Shown in pieces: positions 9,119 through 19,111 of a DNA stretch of 64,000 bases (the first letter of the stretch is position 1; the number at the start of each line of letters is the position of its first letter). The stretch comes from Bacteroidetes bacterium HGW-Bacteroidetes-8 (GTDB lineage Bacteria; Bacteroidota; Bacteroidia; Bacteroidales; UBA932), in assembly GCA_002840895.1 (NCBI GenBank), contig PHCZ01000006.1:122920-186919 (forward strand), given 5' to 3'. Both the position numbers and the translations under genes were made by a program. The notes under the pieces are model-generated. The model ran no database searches. It had not been told where the DNA came from and was given only the letters and a program-made list of their open reading frames with translations.

Positions 9119-9688
9119 ATGAAAAAAGTAGTGACAGTAGGTATAGGCGGAAGAACCTTTGTAATAGACGAGGATGCCTATCAGAAATTGAATCTTTACC
9201 TATCCAGGTTCAAAGAGAGAACCAAGATGGGTTTGCAATCTTCAGATGTAATGGAAGATCTTGAGTCGCGTATTGCAGAACTCTTTACCGAGTCGCTGGG
9301 CACAAAGCTCGAGGTTGTTAACATTACTATGGTAAATAATGTCATTGGACAGCTTGGGATGCCGGACGGCGAACCTATGGAAGATGACTTTGGATTTAAA
9401 GGTGAGCCTCAACCCGGCTTCAACCCAAGTCGTAAACTTTTCCGCGACCCGGACGATAAGTCTTTGGGAGGAGTCTGCAGCGGGCTGGCCCACTATCTGA
9501 ATGTAGATGTTGTTTTAATTAGAGTGCTGTTTGTGATTGCACTCATAATGGGCGGAGCAGGTTTCTGGGCATATATCATTATATGGATTGTAGCTCCTAT
9601 GGCCTTTACAGCAGCCCAGAAATGTGAGATGAGAGGACTTCCGGTTACGGCAGAGAATCTCAAAAGGTTTTCCACTTACTATAAATAA
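9119..9688 (+). CDS. PspC-domain protein (small)
   Basis: The start at 9119 gives MKKVVTVGIGGRTFVIDEDAY, which parallels the start of the second PspC gene at 10040; a longer reading from 9047 has no support. The 189-aa protein has an N-terminal cytoplasmic part and a PspC domain: RKLFRDPDDKSLGGVCSGLAHYLNVD followed by two hydrophobic helices. PspC proteins sense or buffer inner-membrane stress. It is the first gene of a PspC-PadR-PspC operon, 7 nt before the PadR gene, and was probably formed together with its larger paralogue by duplication. Confidence 0.88.
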   Translation: MKKVVTVGIGGRTFVIDEDAYQKLNLYLSRFKERTKMGLQSSDVMEDLESRIAELFTESLGTKLEVVNITMVNNVIGQLGMPDGEPMEDDFGFKGEPQPGFNPSRKLFRDPDDKSLGGVCSGLAHYLNVDVVLIRVLFVIALIMGGAGFWAYIIIWIVAPMAFTAAQKCEMRGLPVTAENLKRFSTYYK

Positions 9689-9695
9689 AAGAGCG

Positions 9696-10037
9696 ATGAA
9701 CGAGATTAATACAGATAACATTAAATCGCAAATGCGTAAAGGTGTTCTGGAGTATTGCATACTGAGCATACTCAGCAACAACGACGCATACGCCTCATCT
9801 CTGATTGCAGAGTTGAAGGATGCGAAGATGATAGTGGTAGAGGGAACCCTCTATCCGCTTTTAACCCGCCAAAAAAACCAGGGGCTTTTAAGCTACAGAT
9901 GGGAAGAGTCTCAGCAGGGGCCTCCAAGGAAGTACTACACTATAACAGAGAAAGGGAGAGAGCTGCTTGCAGAGATGGACTCTGCCTGGGAGGAGATGGT
10001 TGAGACACTTGCATTATTAAGACATAAAAAACAGTAA
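9696..10037 (+). CDS. PadR-family transcriptional regulator
   Basis: This 113-aa winged-helix repressor has the PadR signature: MRKGVLEYCILSILSNNDAYASSLIAEL at the start, VEGTLYPLLTRQKNQGLL in the recognition region, and GPPRKYYTITEKGRELL in the wing. PadR proteins commonly repress nearby stress or efflux genes in response to small molecules or membrane disturbance. It is sandwiched between two PspC-domain genes (7 and 2 nt spacing), so it is likely their autoregulator. Confidence 0.93.
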   Translation: MNEINTDNIKSQMRKGVLEYCILSILSNNDAYASSLIAELKDAKMIVVEGTLYPLLTRQKNQGLLSYRWEESQQGPPRKYYTITEKGRELLAEMDSAWEEMVETLALLRHKKQ

Positions 10038-10039
10038 AA

Positions 10040-11623
10040 ATGAAAAAGGTTGTAAAAGTCAGTATCGGAAATCTTGCCTTCTCGGTAGAAGAGGAGGGGT
10101 TCCTCCTAATCAAGGGCTACCTGGATGTTCTTCACGATTATTATGATAATAAAGAGAATGGAGACGAGATTATTGAGGGGATAGAGGAGAGAATCGCAGA
10201 GCTATTTGTAGAGAAGTGCGGTTCAAACACTGTTGTCTCTTCCGATATTATCAAAGAGGTTATTACCATTTTGGGCAGACCTGAGGTGATTTTTGAAGAG
10301 CAGAGCGACCAGAGAAGTACCGGCACTAAGAGTCATATAAGGTATATCCCTAAAAGGCTGTACAGAAATCCGGACAACAAGGTTCTGGGAGGTGTCTGCT
10401 CCGGTTTGGCAGCTTACTCCAATATGGACGTAACATTGGTTAGAATAATCTTTGTAATTCTATTTTTCGGATTTTCTGCAATAGGACTGTTTCACGTAGG
10501 TGGCGGCTCCTTTATGGTCATAGCCTATATAGTAATGTGGCTTATTATTCCTGAGGCAAGAACAGTTGAGCAGCGCTGCTCAATGTATGGCGAACCTATG
10601 GACCTCTCTAACATTCAAAGCAATATTAAAAGAGAGGCGAAAAGGGCAGGTAGAAACCTAAAGAGAGTTGGCAGAGAGGGAGCATATGCTCTTGAGGGAG
10701 TTGCCAAAGTAATAGCCAAAGCAATATCTATAATCTTGATATTTATATCAATAACAGTAATTGCTGTTTTATCGTTCATATTTTTAGGGGTGGAGATATT
10801 CAAAGGAGTTTTACCAATTAACCTTATAGATTACATCTCTCTGGGGTTGCAAAACACCCTCTACCTTAAGCTGGCCTTTATGGGTATCATATTCCTTCCA
10901 TTTATTGGTATGCTTTACGGTGGTATTCAACTGCTGTTCGGGTTTAGATCTCCGCGTATCCGTCCGGGTGTGATTATATTTCTATTGTGGTTAACATCCC
11001 TAATCAGCTTTGGTGTTTTGGCATCTAAGGCCAGCAGACCATATTGGAATGAAGCCCGCCAGAGTTCAGAGATACCTATTGCCAAAAGACACGATACTAT
11101 TTATGTAAAATTTGAGCATAACAAACCGATACCAAACGAAAGAGTGGTGATGGATGGTGGTTACTCAGACTTCTCACTAATGTGGATGGAGGAGGAAGAT
11201 CTTGGAGGAGACATAGTTGTTTTCCCAACGTTAAAGTTGATTAAACAGAGTGCAGATGAACCATCGGCAATAAAATACAGAAGCTATGCACACGCATTCA
11301 GCAACTCCGAAGCTGTTATCAAGGCACAAAACTCTCTACCTGAGTTAAAGCTGGAAGATTCGCTTCTTACAATCAAGCCTAGAGTCTATAGTAAAGAAAA
11401 CAAATGGGACGGAGTCTCACAAAGGGTCTCTTTATATATTCCCGAAGGTGTAGAGGTGATAGTTGTGGAGCCTGTAGAACACGACTTCAAAAATATTAAA
11501 GGGAGAGAGTGGTTCTATAATGGCAAGGACTTCAACTCTCAAAACTGGGAAAGAAATTTCTACTGGAACAAGAAGTGGAGAAGAGACTTTGAGAGAAAAT
11601 GGGAAAACCGTTTTGAAGATTAA
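10040..11623 (+). CDS. PspC-domain membrane protein (large)
   Basis: This 527-aa protein has an N-terminal cytoplasmic segment like that of the 9119 gene, a PspC domain (RLYRNPDNKVLGGVCSGLAAY, about residues 109-165), further membrane helices around 225-335, and a C-terminal region with charged and aromatic residues that looks like the DUF-type beta domain seen in large Bacteroidetes PspC proteins. It probably works at the inner membrane in envelope stress together with the small PspC protein and PadR. The operon ends in a hairpin shared with kbl. Confidence 0.88.
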   Translation: MKKVVKVSIGNLAFSVEEEGFLLIKGYLDVLHDYYDNKENGDEIIEGIEERIAELFVEKCGSNTVVSSDIIKEVITILGRPEVIFEEQSDQRSTGTKSHIRYIPKRLYRNPDNKVLGGVCSGLAAYSNMDVTLVRIIFVILFFGFSAIGLFHVGGGSFMVIAYIVMWLIIPEARTVEQRCSMYGEPMDLSNIQSNIKREAKRAGRNLKRVGREGAYALEGVAKVIAKAISIILIFISITVIAVLSFIFLGVEIFKGVLPINLIDYISLGLQNTLYLKLAFMGIIFLPFIGMLYGGIQLLFGFRSPRIRPGVIIFLLWLTSLISFGVLASKASRPYWNEARQSSEIPIAKRHDTIYVKFEHNKPIPNERVVMDGGYSDFSLMWMEEEDLGGDIVVFPTLKLIKQSADEPSAIKYRSYAHAFSNSEAVIKAQNSLPELKLEDSLLTIKPRVYSKENKWDGVSQRVSLYIPEGVEVIVVEPVEHDFKNIKGREWFYNGKDFNSQNWERNFYWNKKWRRDFERKWENRFED

Positions 11624-11633
11624 ACTTTTAAAT

Positions 11634-11657
11634 GCTGGGAGTTAAATAACTCCCAGC
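11634..11657. terminator. Bidirectional hairpin between pspC operon and kbl
   Basis: A perfect 11-bp stem GCTGGGAGTTA (11634-11644) / TAACTCCCAGC (11647-11657) with a 2-nt loop lies between the convergent genes and contains the kbl stop codon. T runs on either side are weak, so efficiency is uncertain. Confidence 0.55.
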
Positions 11658-12829
11658 TCTTTACCAACTTTTGTGAAGGCGGCAACGCACTTGTCGAGAT
11701 GCTCGGTTTCGTGGCCGGCACTTATCTGAACACGGATTCTGGCCTGCTCCTTTGGAACCACAGGAAAATAGAAGCCGATGACATAAATTCCCTCTTCCAG
11801 CAATTTTGCTGCAACATTTTGGGAGAGTTTTGCGTCATATAGCATCACAGCACAAATTGCAGATTGAGTAGGCTTAATATCGAACCCGGCAGCCAACATC
11901 TTCTCTACAAAATATTTTGTGTTTTTGTGGAGTTTGTCCTGTAAATCATTGGTCTTTGACATCATATCAAACATAGCAATTCCGGCGGCTGCCACCATTG
12001 GCGGAATAGAGTTGGAGAAGAGATATGGCCTGGAACGCTGGCGCAGCATCTCTATAATCTCTTTTTTACCGGTAGTGAACCCACCGATTGCTCCTCCAAA
12101 AGCTTTTCCAAGAGTTCCTGTAATAATCTCAATCTTCCCGCGGAGATCAAAAAGCTCTGTGGTTCCTCTGCCAGTCTCTCCCACAACACCGGCCGAGTGA
12201 GACTCATCTACCATCACCATTGCATTGTATCTGTTAGCAAGCTCATAGATCTTATCTAGCGGCGGAACATTCCCATCCATTGAGAAAACACCGTCCGTAA
12301 CGATAAGTCTGTAGCGTTGTGCCTGAGAGACTTTAAGGCAATTCTCAAGCTCCTCCATATTTGCATTTGCATAGCGGTACCTCTGAGCTTTGCACAACCT
12401 GACCCCATCAATAATTGAAGCGTGGTTAAGGGAGTCCGAGATAATAGCATCCTCCTCTCCAAGCAGTGGTTCAAAAACACCCCCGTTTGCATCAAAACAG
12501 GCGGCATACAGAATAGTATCCTCTGTTCCGAAGAAATTGGCAATCTTCTTCTCGAGCTCCAGATGAAGATCCTGAGTTCCGCAGATAAAACGAACGCTGG
12601 ACATCCCAAAACCCTTTGTCTTTAAAGCATTTATTGCTGCATCTACAAGAACCGGGCTATTTGAGAGCCCAAGATAGTTGTTTGCACAAAAGTTAAGAAC
12701 CTCCTGTCCAGTGTTTACCTTAATCTTTGCCTGCTGGGGAGTAACAATAACTCTCTCCTTTTTATAGAGCCCCGCCTCCTTTATTTCGCTTATCTCTTTT
12801 TGCAAAAACTCCTGATAGTTTTGATACAT
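11642..12829 (-). CDS. kbl: Glycine C-acetyltransferase (2-amino-3-ketobutyrate CoA ligase)
   Basis: This 395-aa PLP enzyme of the alpha-oxoamine synthase family converts 2-amino-3-ketobutyrate and CoA to glycine and acetyl-CoA in threonine breakdown. Visible marks are NFCANNYLGLSN near the start, DESHSAGVVG (PLP-contacting Asp and His), and the Schiff-base Lys in ITGTLGKAFGG. Relatives in the same fold (BioF, ALA synthase, SPT) are possible, but FCANNYLGL and the overall length favour Kbl. No threonine dehydrogenase gene is adjacent in the window. TAAATTTG on the minus strand at 12861-12854 is a possible -7 box. Confidence 0.9.
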   Translation of the reverse strand: MYQNYQEFLQKEISEIKEAGLYKKERVIVTPQQAKIKVNTGQEVLNFCANNYLGLSNSPVLVDAAINALKTKGFGMSSVRFICGTQDLHLELEKKIANFFGTEDTILYAACFDANGGVFEPLLGEEDAIISDSLNHASIIDGVRLCKAQRYRYANANMEELENCLKVSQAQRYRLIVTDGVFSMDGNVPPLDKIYELANRYNAMVMVDESHSAGVVGETGRGTTELFDLRGKIEIITGTLGKAFGGAIGGFTTGKKEIIEMLRQRSRPYLFSNSIPPMVAAAGIAMFDMMSKTNDLQDKLHKNTKYFVEKMLAAGFDIKPTQSAICAVMLYDAKLSQNVAAKLLEEGIYVIGFYFPVVPKEQARIRVQISAGHETEHLDKCVAAFTKVGKELGVI

Positions 12830-12902
12830 ATATTTAAAATTTAAAATTTAACACAAATTTAACAAGTAATTGAGAATTTTGGCACGGAACTTGAAAACTA
12901 TT

Positions 12903-12934
12903 TTTGTTTTTAAAGTTTTACACAACTACATTTG
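12903..12934 (+). promoter_or_regulatory. Promoter of the TetR/RND operon
   Basis: A textbook Bacteroidetes promoter: TTTG at 12903-12906, a 20-nt spacer, and TACATTTG at 12927-12934, 24 nt before the ATG of the TetR gene. TetR may repress its own operon here; I did not find an unambiguous palindromic operator. Confidence 0.75.
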
Positions 12935-12958
12935 TACCCTAATTTATTTTGTAAAAGG

Positions 12959-13567
12959 ATGGATATCAAGACAACGATTTTAGAAAACTCTCTTGAGTTG
13001 TTTCTTATGAGAGGATGTAAAGCGGTGACGATGGACGATATTGCGAAAGAGAACGGCATATCCAAACGAACACTATATGAGATTTTTACAGACAAATCAG
13101 ATCTGCTTGAGCAGTGTATAGGCTTTCTTCACTGTCATATGATGCAGTATTCGGCAAAGATGGAGGAGGATTCGAATAACCTGCTTGATCTGCTGTTTAA
13201 GATTCACGAGACACAGTCCGATGTTATAATAAACCTTAAGAGAAACTTCTTTATGGAGCTTAAGAGATATTATTTTCCAATCTACAAGAAGACAGTTGAG
13301 AAGTTTACGGCATACCACAGAGAGAAGACTGTCGAGTATCTGAAACAGGGGCAGAGAGAGGGGTTGGTAATTATGGATATAAACATTGATTTGGTTACCA
13401 AAATAATAATTGAGATCTCTAACATAATAGAAGACTCTGCAGTCTTTCCGTTAAAAGAGCACTCGAGAAAAGATCTTTTCCGGGAGGTTGTAATCCTCTA
13501 CTTCCGCGGAATATCAACATTAAAGGGGATAGAGCTAATAGATAAATACATACAAATTAACAAATAA
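12959..13567 (+). CDS. TetR-family transcriptional regulator
   Basis: The start at 12959 (preceded by AAAGG) gives MDIKTTILENSLELFLMRGCKAVTMDDIAKENGISKRTLYEIF, a standard TetR N-terminal HTH; an upstream TTG reading adds nine residues that lie inside the promoter region. The 202-aa protein has a helical ligand-binding domain after residue 60. It heads the operon TetR-TolC-adaptor-permease, so it very likely controls efflux in response to a pump substrate. Confidence 0.93.
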   Translation: MDIKTTILENSLELFLMRGCKAVTMDDIAKENGISKRTLYEIFTDKSDLLEQCIGFLHCHMMQYSAKMEEDSNNLLDLLFKIHETQSDVIINLKRNFFMELKRYYFPIYKKTVEKFTAYHREKTVEYLKQGQREGLVIMDINIDLVTKIIIEISNIIEDSAVFPLKEHSRKDLFREVVILYFRGISTLKGIELIDKYIQINK

Positions 13568-13576
13568 TACGAGTTT

Positions 13577-14938
13577 ATGAAATTCCAGACAAAATTAAAA
13601 GTGGTGTTTACACTTTTTGTGCTAGTTTTTGCAGTTAGTACTGCAAACGCCGGGCAGCCTGTTGCGGAGGATCTTCGTCTTACAATTGACAAAGCGTTGG
13701 AGATTGCTGTAGATCAGAATCTAAGCGTAAAAATTGCAGATGAGGAGATTGCAAGGGTAGACTGGCTTAAAAGAGAGAACTGGTATATGTTGCTTCCATC
13801 TGTTGGAGCAAACGCCCAGTATACCAACAACGTTCTCAAACCGGTCTTCTTCTCCGATTTCTTCCCGGGAGGGAAGATGGAGATTGGTTCCACAAACAGT
13901 TATGCTGTGACAGGAACTCTGCAGGTCCCAATATTCTCCCTTGCTCTGCTAAAGAACATAGAGATGTCCGAGATCGAACTGAGATCTGCACTTGAATCTG
14001 CAAGAAGCACAAAAATAGAGCTGATTGCTCAGGTTAAGAACTCCTTCTATGGAATTCTTATGCTGGAGGAGTCACTTAAGGTGCTGGAAGAGAGTTATAA
14101 GAACGCAAAGGAGACTGCAGATAATATTAGAAAGATGTACGAAAACGGCCTGGCATCGGAGTATGACAAGATTCGTTCCGATGTTGCAGTAAGAAATATC
14201 TTACCATCTATAACCCAGGCAAAAAACGGGCTGGAGCTCTCTAAGATGCAGCTCAAAGTGCTGCTTTCGCTGGATTTGAACACTCCGGTGGTTCTGGAGG
14301 GGAGTATATCTCAATATGAGAACGAGATATCCGGCTACAACCCTGCCGAAGATCTCACCCTTGATGGGAACAGCAACCTCAGGACAATGGATATCCAAAT
14401 GGAGAAGCTCGATAAGAGCATAGAGCTTATCCGCTCTCAAAGGTTACCATCTGTTGCCGGTTTTGCTAACTACCAGCTGCAGATGCAGAATCAGGAGTTT
14501 TCCTTTAGAGATCGTTGGTCCAACTCATTTGCGGTAGGCTTAGCTATTCAGATACCTATATTCAGTAAGATGTCCAACGTACTCAAAGAGAAACAGAGCA
14601 GGGTGGTTATGAGACAACTTCAGTTACAGAAAGAGCTTCTGGAGAGTAACTTAAGCCTTGCAGCAAGAAACTCTCTAAATGAGATGAGCAGGACAAAGAT
14701 TCAGCTGGAGTCAGACAAAGAGGCAGTTATGCAGGCAAAAAAGGGGTATGAGATATCTAAAGTAAGGTACAGCACCGGTGCAGGCACTCTGCTTGAGCTT
14801 AACGACACAGAGGTTGCCCTCACCAGATCTAAGCTCAACCTCAACCAGACAATATACGACTATATAAAGGCTAAGAATGACTATGAAAAGGTTCTTGGCA
14901 ACGACAGTATCGAAAAAACAGAGAATAACAGACAATAA
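13577..14938 (+). CDS. TolC-family outer membrane efflux protein
   Basis: This 453-aa protein has a Sec signal peptide (cleavage after STANA) and two long helical coiled-coil halves typical of TolC channels (for example about residues 130-200 and 350-440). It forms the outer-membrane duct of a tripartite efflux pump with the next two genes. It starts 9 nt after the TetR gene. Confidence 0.93.
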   Translation: MKFQTKLKVVFTLFVLVFAVSTANAGQPVAEDLRLTIDKALEIAVDQNLSVKIADEEIARVDWLKRENWYMLLPSVGANAQYTNNVLKPVFFSDFFPGGKMEIGSTNSYAVTGTLQVPIFSLALLKNIEMSEIELRSALESARSTKIELIAQVKNSFYGILMLEESLKVLEESYKNAKETADNIRKMYENGLASEYDKIRSDVAVRNILPSITQAKNGLELSKMQLKVLLSLDLNTPVVLEGSISQYENEISGYNPAEDLTLDGNSNLRTMDIQMEKLDKSIELIRSQRLPSVAGFANYQLQMQNQEFSFRDRWSNSFAVGLAIQIPIFSKMSNVLKEKQSRVVMRQLQLQKELLESNLSLAARNSLNEMSRTKIQLESDKEAVMQAKKGYEISKVRYSTGAGTLLELNDTEVALTRSKLNLNQTIYDYIKAKNDYEKVLGNDSIEKTENNRQ

Positions 14939-14950
14939 ATATAACCCAAT

Positions 14951-15973
14951 ATGAAAAAATTTGCATCACTCATTCTATTTGGCACACTGGCCCTTGCAGC
15001 CTGCTCGGGCGAAGCTGCCACAGAGAGTACACAAAAAGAGTATCCGGTTAAAGTTGCGACCATAGAAAAGGCAACTGTCAGACAAGATTTTGAGTTTACA
15101 GGAAACATCGAACCGTTGGTTAAGAACTTCATATCTAGTGCAGCAGCTCAGAGGATAGAGAAGATCTATGTAGAGATAGGCTCGCGAGTTAAAAAGGGGC
15201 AGCTACTTGTGGAGATGGAGAATTTAAACTATGCACAGGCAAAGATTCAGATTGAGAATCTTAAATTGGATCTCTCACGCATTGAGGCACTTTATAAAGC
15301 AGGCGGAGTTGCCGAGCAGCAGTATGACCAGCTTAAAACTCAGGTTAGTATTTCGGAGAAGAGCCTTGCAAACCTGGATAAAAACACAAAACTACTCTCA
15401 CCTATTGACGGTGTAGTTGTTCAGAAAAACTTCTATGATGGTGATCTTGCAACAGGTCAGCCGATATTGGTGGTTATGCAGATGCAGCCGGTTAAGATTC
15501 TCATTAGTATCTCGGAGGAGTTCTTCCCTCAGGTGAAGGTGGGTACCCCTGCAGAGATCACTCTCGACATCTATCCCGATAAGAGATTTAACGGTAAGGT
15601 GATGTTAATACACCCAACTGTAGATGCAGCTACCAGAACCTTTGTGGCAGAGGTGAGAATTGACAACCCGTCGCTTCTTATTCGCCCCGGAATGTTTGCC
15701 AGAGCTAAGGTAAACTTTGGAGAGAAGGAGAGAATAGTTGTACCGGATAAAGCTGTGATCAAACAGTCCGGCACTAATGATAAATATGTTTACACTCTAG
15801 ACGGAGATGTTGTCACCTATAAGAAAATTGAACTTGGAAGGAGAATTAACTCAATTTACGAAGTTCTTAGCGGTCTTGAGGCGGGAGATAAGGTGGTTGT
15901 AGCAGGTCAATCTGCACTTTCAGATAAGTTAACCGTAAAGGTAACCGAATCCGATCTTGATCTAACTAAATAA
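14951..15973 (+). CDS. RND efflux periplasmic adaptor lipoprotein
   Basis: This 340-aa membrane-fusion protein has a lipobox (LALAAC, Cys about 18), a barrel-sandwich hybrid domain (RIEKIYVEIGSRVKKGQLLVEM ... LLSPIDGVVVQKNFYDGDLATG), a short coiled-coil hairpin between, and a beta-barrel with a membrane-proximal region (VPDKAVI...LGRRINSIYEVLSGLEAGDKVVV). It bridges the TolC channel and the RND permease. Spacing to neighbours is 12 and 14 nt. Confidence 0.94.
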   Translation: MKKFASLILFGTLALAACSGEAATESTQKEYPVKVATIEKATVRQDFEFTGNIEPLVKNFISSAAAQRIEKIYVEIGSRVKKGQLLVEMENLNYAQAKIQIENLKLDLSRIEALYKAGGVAEQQYDQLKTQVSISEKSLANLDKNTKLLSPIDGVVVQKNFYDGDLATGQPILVVMQMQPVKILISISEEFFPQVKVGTPAEITLDIYPDKRFNGKVMLIHPTVDAATRTFVAEVRIDNPSLLIRPGMFARAKVNFGEKERIVVPDKAVIKQSGTNDKYVYTLDGDVVTYKKIELGRRINSIYEVLSGLEAGDKVVVAGQSALSDKLTVKVTESDLDLTK

Positions 15974-15987
15974 ACAGGAATTCAATT

Positions 15988-18900
15988 ATGAAAATATACG
16001 AAACCGCGGTCAGGAAACCGGTAACAACCGCCCTGATTTTTATCGGGATTGTGGTCTTTGGTCTCTTCTCCTTTACGAGACTCTCCGTAGACCTCTACCC
16101 CGAAATTGAGCTGAATGCGGTAACAATAATGACCACATATTCGGGAGCAAGTGCAACCGATATTGAGCAGAATGTTACCAAGAGATTGGAGATGTCACTA
16201 AGTACAGTGTCGGATCTTAAGCGGATCTCATCTACATCAAAAGATAATATCTCCCTCATAACAATTGAGTTTGAATATGGGACAGATATGGATGAGGCTG
16301 TAAATGATATCCGGACAGTACTGGATATGCAGCGGAACTTCCTTCCGGATGATACCGAGAACCCGGTAGTTCTTAAGTTCAACTCATCTATGATGCCGGT
16401 TGCATTTATGAGCGCAAGGACATCACAAAATGAGCAGGGGCTATATAAGATTCTGGAGGAGAAGGTTGCAAACCCAATCAACAGAATAAACGGAGTTGCC
16501 TCTGTATCCATATCCGGCGCACCACAAAGAGAGATTCAGGTTAGGGTAGACCCGAAAAAGATGGAGGCCTACAAACTATCTATAGAGCAGATATCTGCAC
16601 TCCTTGCTATGGAGAACCGTAATATGCCTGCAGGAAATATAGATATAGGCTCCGAGACATTCTCGGTAAGGGTAGATGGCGAACTCAAGAGCAGCGACCA
16701 GATCGGGGATATTATTGTGGGCAGCTTTTTAGGCAGAAACATCTATATAAAAGATGTTGCCACTGTAAAAGACACCCTTAAAGAGCGTGCTACAGAGGTT
16801 CTTACCAACGGAGAGCGTAGTGCAATGATTGTTATACAAAAACAGTCAGGTTCAAATGTGGTCGAGATTGTAGACAGAATAAATAAGGAGCTTCCTGCAA
16901 TTAAAGCAGCACTCCCGGCCGACGTGCAGCTGGAGATGGTTCTGGATACATCTGAATTCATCAAGAGCAGTATAAACTCACTTACCGAGACAGTGCTCCT
17001 TGCAGGTCTCTTTGTGATGATTGTGGTTCTCTTCTTCCTGGGGAGATGGAGGGCAACATTTATAATTATTCTTACAATTCCGGTATCGCTCATTGCAGCA
17101 TTTATCTACCTGATGATTACCGGAAACACCCTCAATATCATATCTCTAAGCTCACTCTCTATTGCGATAGGGATGGTGGTAGATGATGCGATTGTGGTTC
17201 TGGAGAACATAACGTCGCACATAGAGAAGGGGAGCAAGCCAAAAGATGCAGCAATCTACGCGACCAACGAGGTTGCAGTGGCTGTTGTAGCATCTACACT
17301 TACAATCGTAGCGGTTTTCTTCCCGCTCACAATGGTTACCGGTCTTGCCGGAATAATGTTTAAACAGCTTGGCTGGATTGTGACGATAATCATTACAGTA
17401 TCTACTGTTGCGGCACTCACACTAACCCCAATGCTCAGCTCCAGGATGCTCAGGAAGGACCCTAAGAGAAGCAAGGCGTTTATGTACCTATACTCTCCTA
17501 TTGAGAGAGGGCTTGACTCACTGGATGAGTGGTATGCCGGGCTATTACGTTGGGCAGTATCTCACCGGAAACTTGTCTTAATTGCCTCATTAGCACTATT
17601 TTTATCCAGCGTAATGCTGCTTACCAAGGTGGGTACAGACTTTTTCCCAACCTCAGATAATGCACAGATATCTATAAAAGTGGAGCTTCCTGTAGGAACC
17701 AGAGTAGAGCAGGCAAGGACCCTTAACGAATATCTATACAAACAGTGGAAAGAGAAATATCCCGAAATTGAGGTTCTCCAGACATCAATGGGACAATCCG
17801 ACGGATCTAATATCTTTATGTCCCTTAACAGCTCCGGCTCTCACCTTATAACCTATACAGCTAGGTTGAGCAAGGCGGGAGAGAGAGAGAGGGATATTTT
17901 CGAAATATCTGACCTCATAAGAGAGGAGCTTAAGGTAATTCCTGAACTTTACCGTTTTGAGGTAACACCGGGAGGCTCAAACCCCGGTATGGGCACAGGA
18001 GGATCCGGCCTGGAGTTGGATGTGCTGGGTTACAATATGGACGATGCAGCTGTTGTTGCAGAGCAGGTAGCGGAGATTATGCGTAAAACTCCCGGACTGA
18101 GGGATGTTAAGCTGAGCAGAGAGGACTTTATGCCACAGCTGAGAGTTGAGTTCGACAGGGCAAAGCTGGCTATGAACGGAATCAACCTTACATCTGCAGC
18201 AAATGTAGTAAGGAACAGGATCAATGGTATTATAACAACTCGATTCAGAGAGGATGGAGAGGAGTATGATATCGTTGTTAGAAACGACCTCAGCCACAGA
18301 ACCAACATAGATAATATCAACGAGATACTGCTATATAACAATACCGGGAAGAGCGTGCGTTTGAGCGAGGTTGGTACTGTATACGAAGATTTTGCACCCC
18401 CTTCAATTGAGCACCTTGACAGAGAGCGGGTAATAAAGGTGACCGGCTCTATCTATAAAAGAGCCTTAGGAGATATTGCAAACGAGGTTACAGCCGAAGT
18501 AGATAAAATAGCCCTTCCGGCAAACATCGCCGTAGAGCTTTCGGGTTCATACGAAGAGCAGCAGGACTCATTTGCAGATATGCTCACACTTTTGCTTCTG
18601 GTAGTGATGTTAACCTATATAGTAATGGCGGCTCAGTTTGAATCCTTCCGGGATCCATTCATAATAATGTTCTCATTACCATTTGCTTTTACAGGAGTGT
18701 TTGTAGCTCTTTGGCTTACAGGAACCTCTCTCAGCCTTATTGCTCTCATTGGAGCTGTAATGCTCGTGGGTATTGTGGTGAAAAACGGAATTGTGCTCAT
18801 AGACTACATTAACCTCAACAAAGAGAGGGGAATGAGCGTAATGCGCTCTGTGGTTTCGGGTGGACGCTCTCGTTTGCGCCCGGTTCTGATGACAACAATT

Positions 18901-19101
18901 ACAACAATCCTGGGTATGTTGCCAATGGCTATAGGTATAGGAGAGGGGTCGGAGATATGGCAGCCGATGGGTATCTCAATCATTGGAGGTTTAACACTCT
19001 CTACAATCCTCACCCTTGTGGTAATTCCAACGGTTTATACCTCCTTCCACGCAGGTGATATCAAGAGAAAGAGAAGATCTCACGCCAAATTAAACGGATA
19101 A
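15988..19101 (+). CDS. RND multidrug efflux permease (HAE1-type)
   Basis: This 1037-aa inner-membrane proton antiporter has the AcrB layout: TM1 near residues 14-32, a large periplasmic loop, TM2-6 around 335-485, and a second half with the same plan. The proton-relay Asp pair is in IGMVVDDAIVVLENI, and the start MKIYETAVRKPVTTALIFI is typical. Length fits a full single-chain permease. Substrate cannot be read from sequence. Confidence 0.95.
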   Translation: MKIYETAVRKPVTTALIFIGIVVFGLFSFTRLSVDLYPEIELNAVTIMTTYSGASATDIEQNVTKRLEMSLSTVSDLKRISSTSKDNISLITIEFEYGTDMDEAVNDIRTVLDMQRNFLPDDTENPVVLKFNSSMMPVAFMSARTSQNEQGLYKILEEKVANPINRINGVASVSISGAPQREIQVRVDPKKMEAYKLSIEQISALLAMENRNMPAGNIDIGSETFSVRVDGELKSSDQIGDIIVGSFLGRNIYIKDVATVKDTLKERATEVLTNGERSAMIVIQKQSGSNVVEIVDRINKELPAIKAALPADVQLEMVLDTSEFIKSSINSLTETVLLAGLFVMIVVLFFLGRWRATFIIILTIPVSLIAAFIYLMITGNTLNIISLSSLSIAIGMVVDDAIVVLENITSHIEKGSKPKDAAIYATNEVAVAVVASTLTIVAVFFPLTMVTGLAGIMFKQLGWIVTIIITVSTVAALTLTPMLSSRMLRKDPKRSKAFMYLYSPIERGLDSLDEWYAGLLRWAVSHRKLVLIASLALFLSSVMLLTKVGTDFFPTSDNAQISIKVELPVGTRVEQARTLNEYLYKQWKEKYPEIEVLQTSMGQSDGSNIFMSLNSSGSHLITYTARLSKAGERERDIFEISDLIREELKVIPELYRFEVTPGGSNPGMGTGGSGLELDVLGYNMDDAAVVAEQVAEIMRKTPGLRDVKLSREDFMPQLRVEFDRAKLAMNGINLTSAANVVRNRINGIITTRFREDGEEYDIVVRNDLSHRTNIDNINEILLYNNTGKSVRLSEVGTVYEDFAPPSIEHLDRERVIKVTGSIYKRALGDIANEVTAEVDKIALPANIAVELSGSYEEQQDSFADMLTLLLLVVMLTYIVMAAQFESFRDPFIIMFSLPFAFTGVFVALWLTGTSLSLIALIGAVMLVGIVVKNGIVLIDYINLNKERGMSVMRSVVSGGRSRLRPVLMTTITTILGMLPMAIGIGEGSEIWQPMGISIIGGLTLSTILTLVVIPTVYTSFHAGDIKRKRRSHAKLNG

Positions 19102-19111
19102 AAAGAAGATT

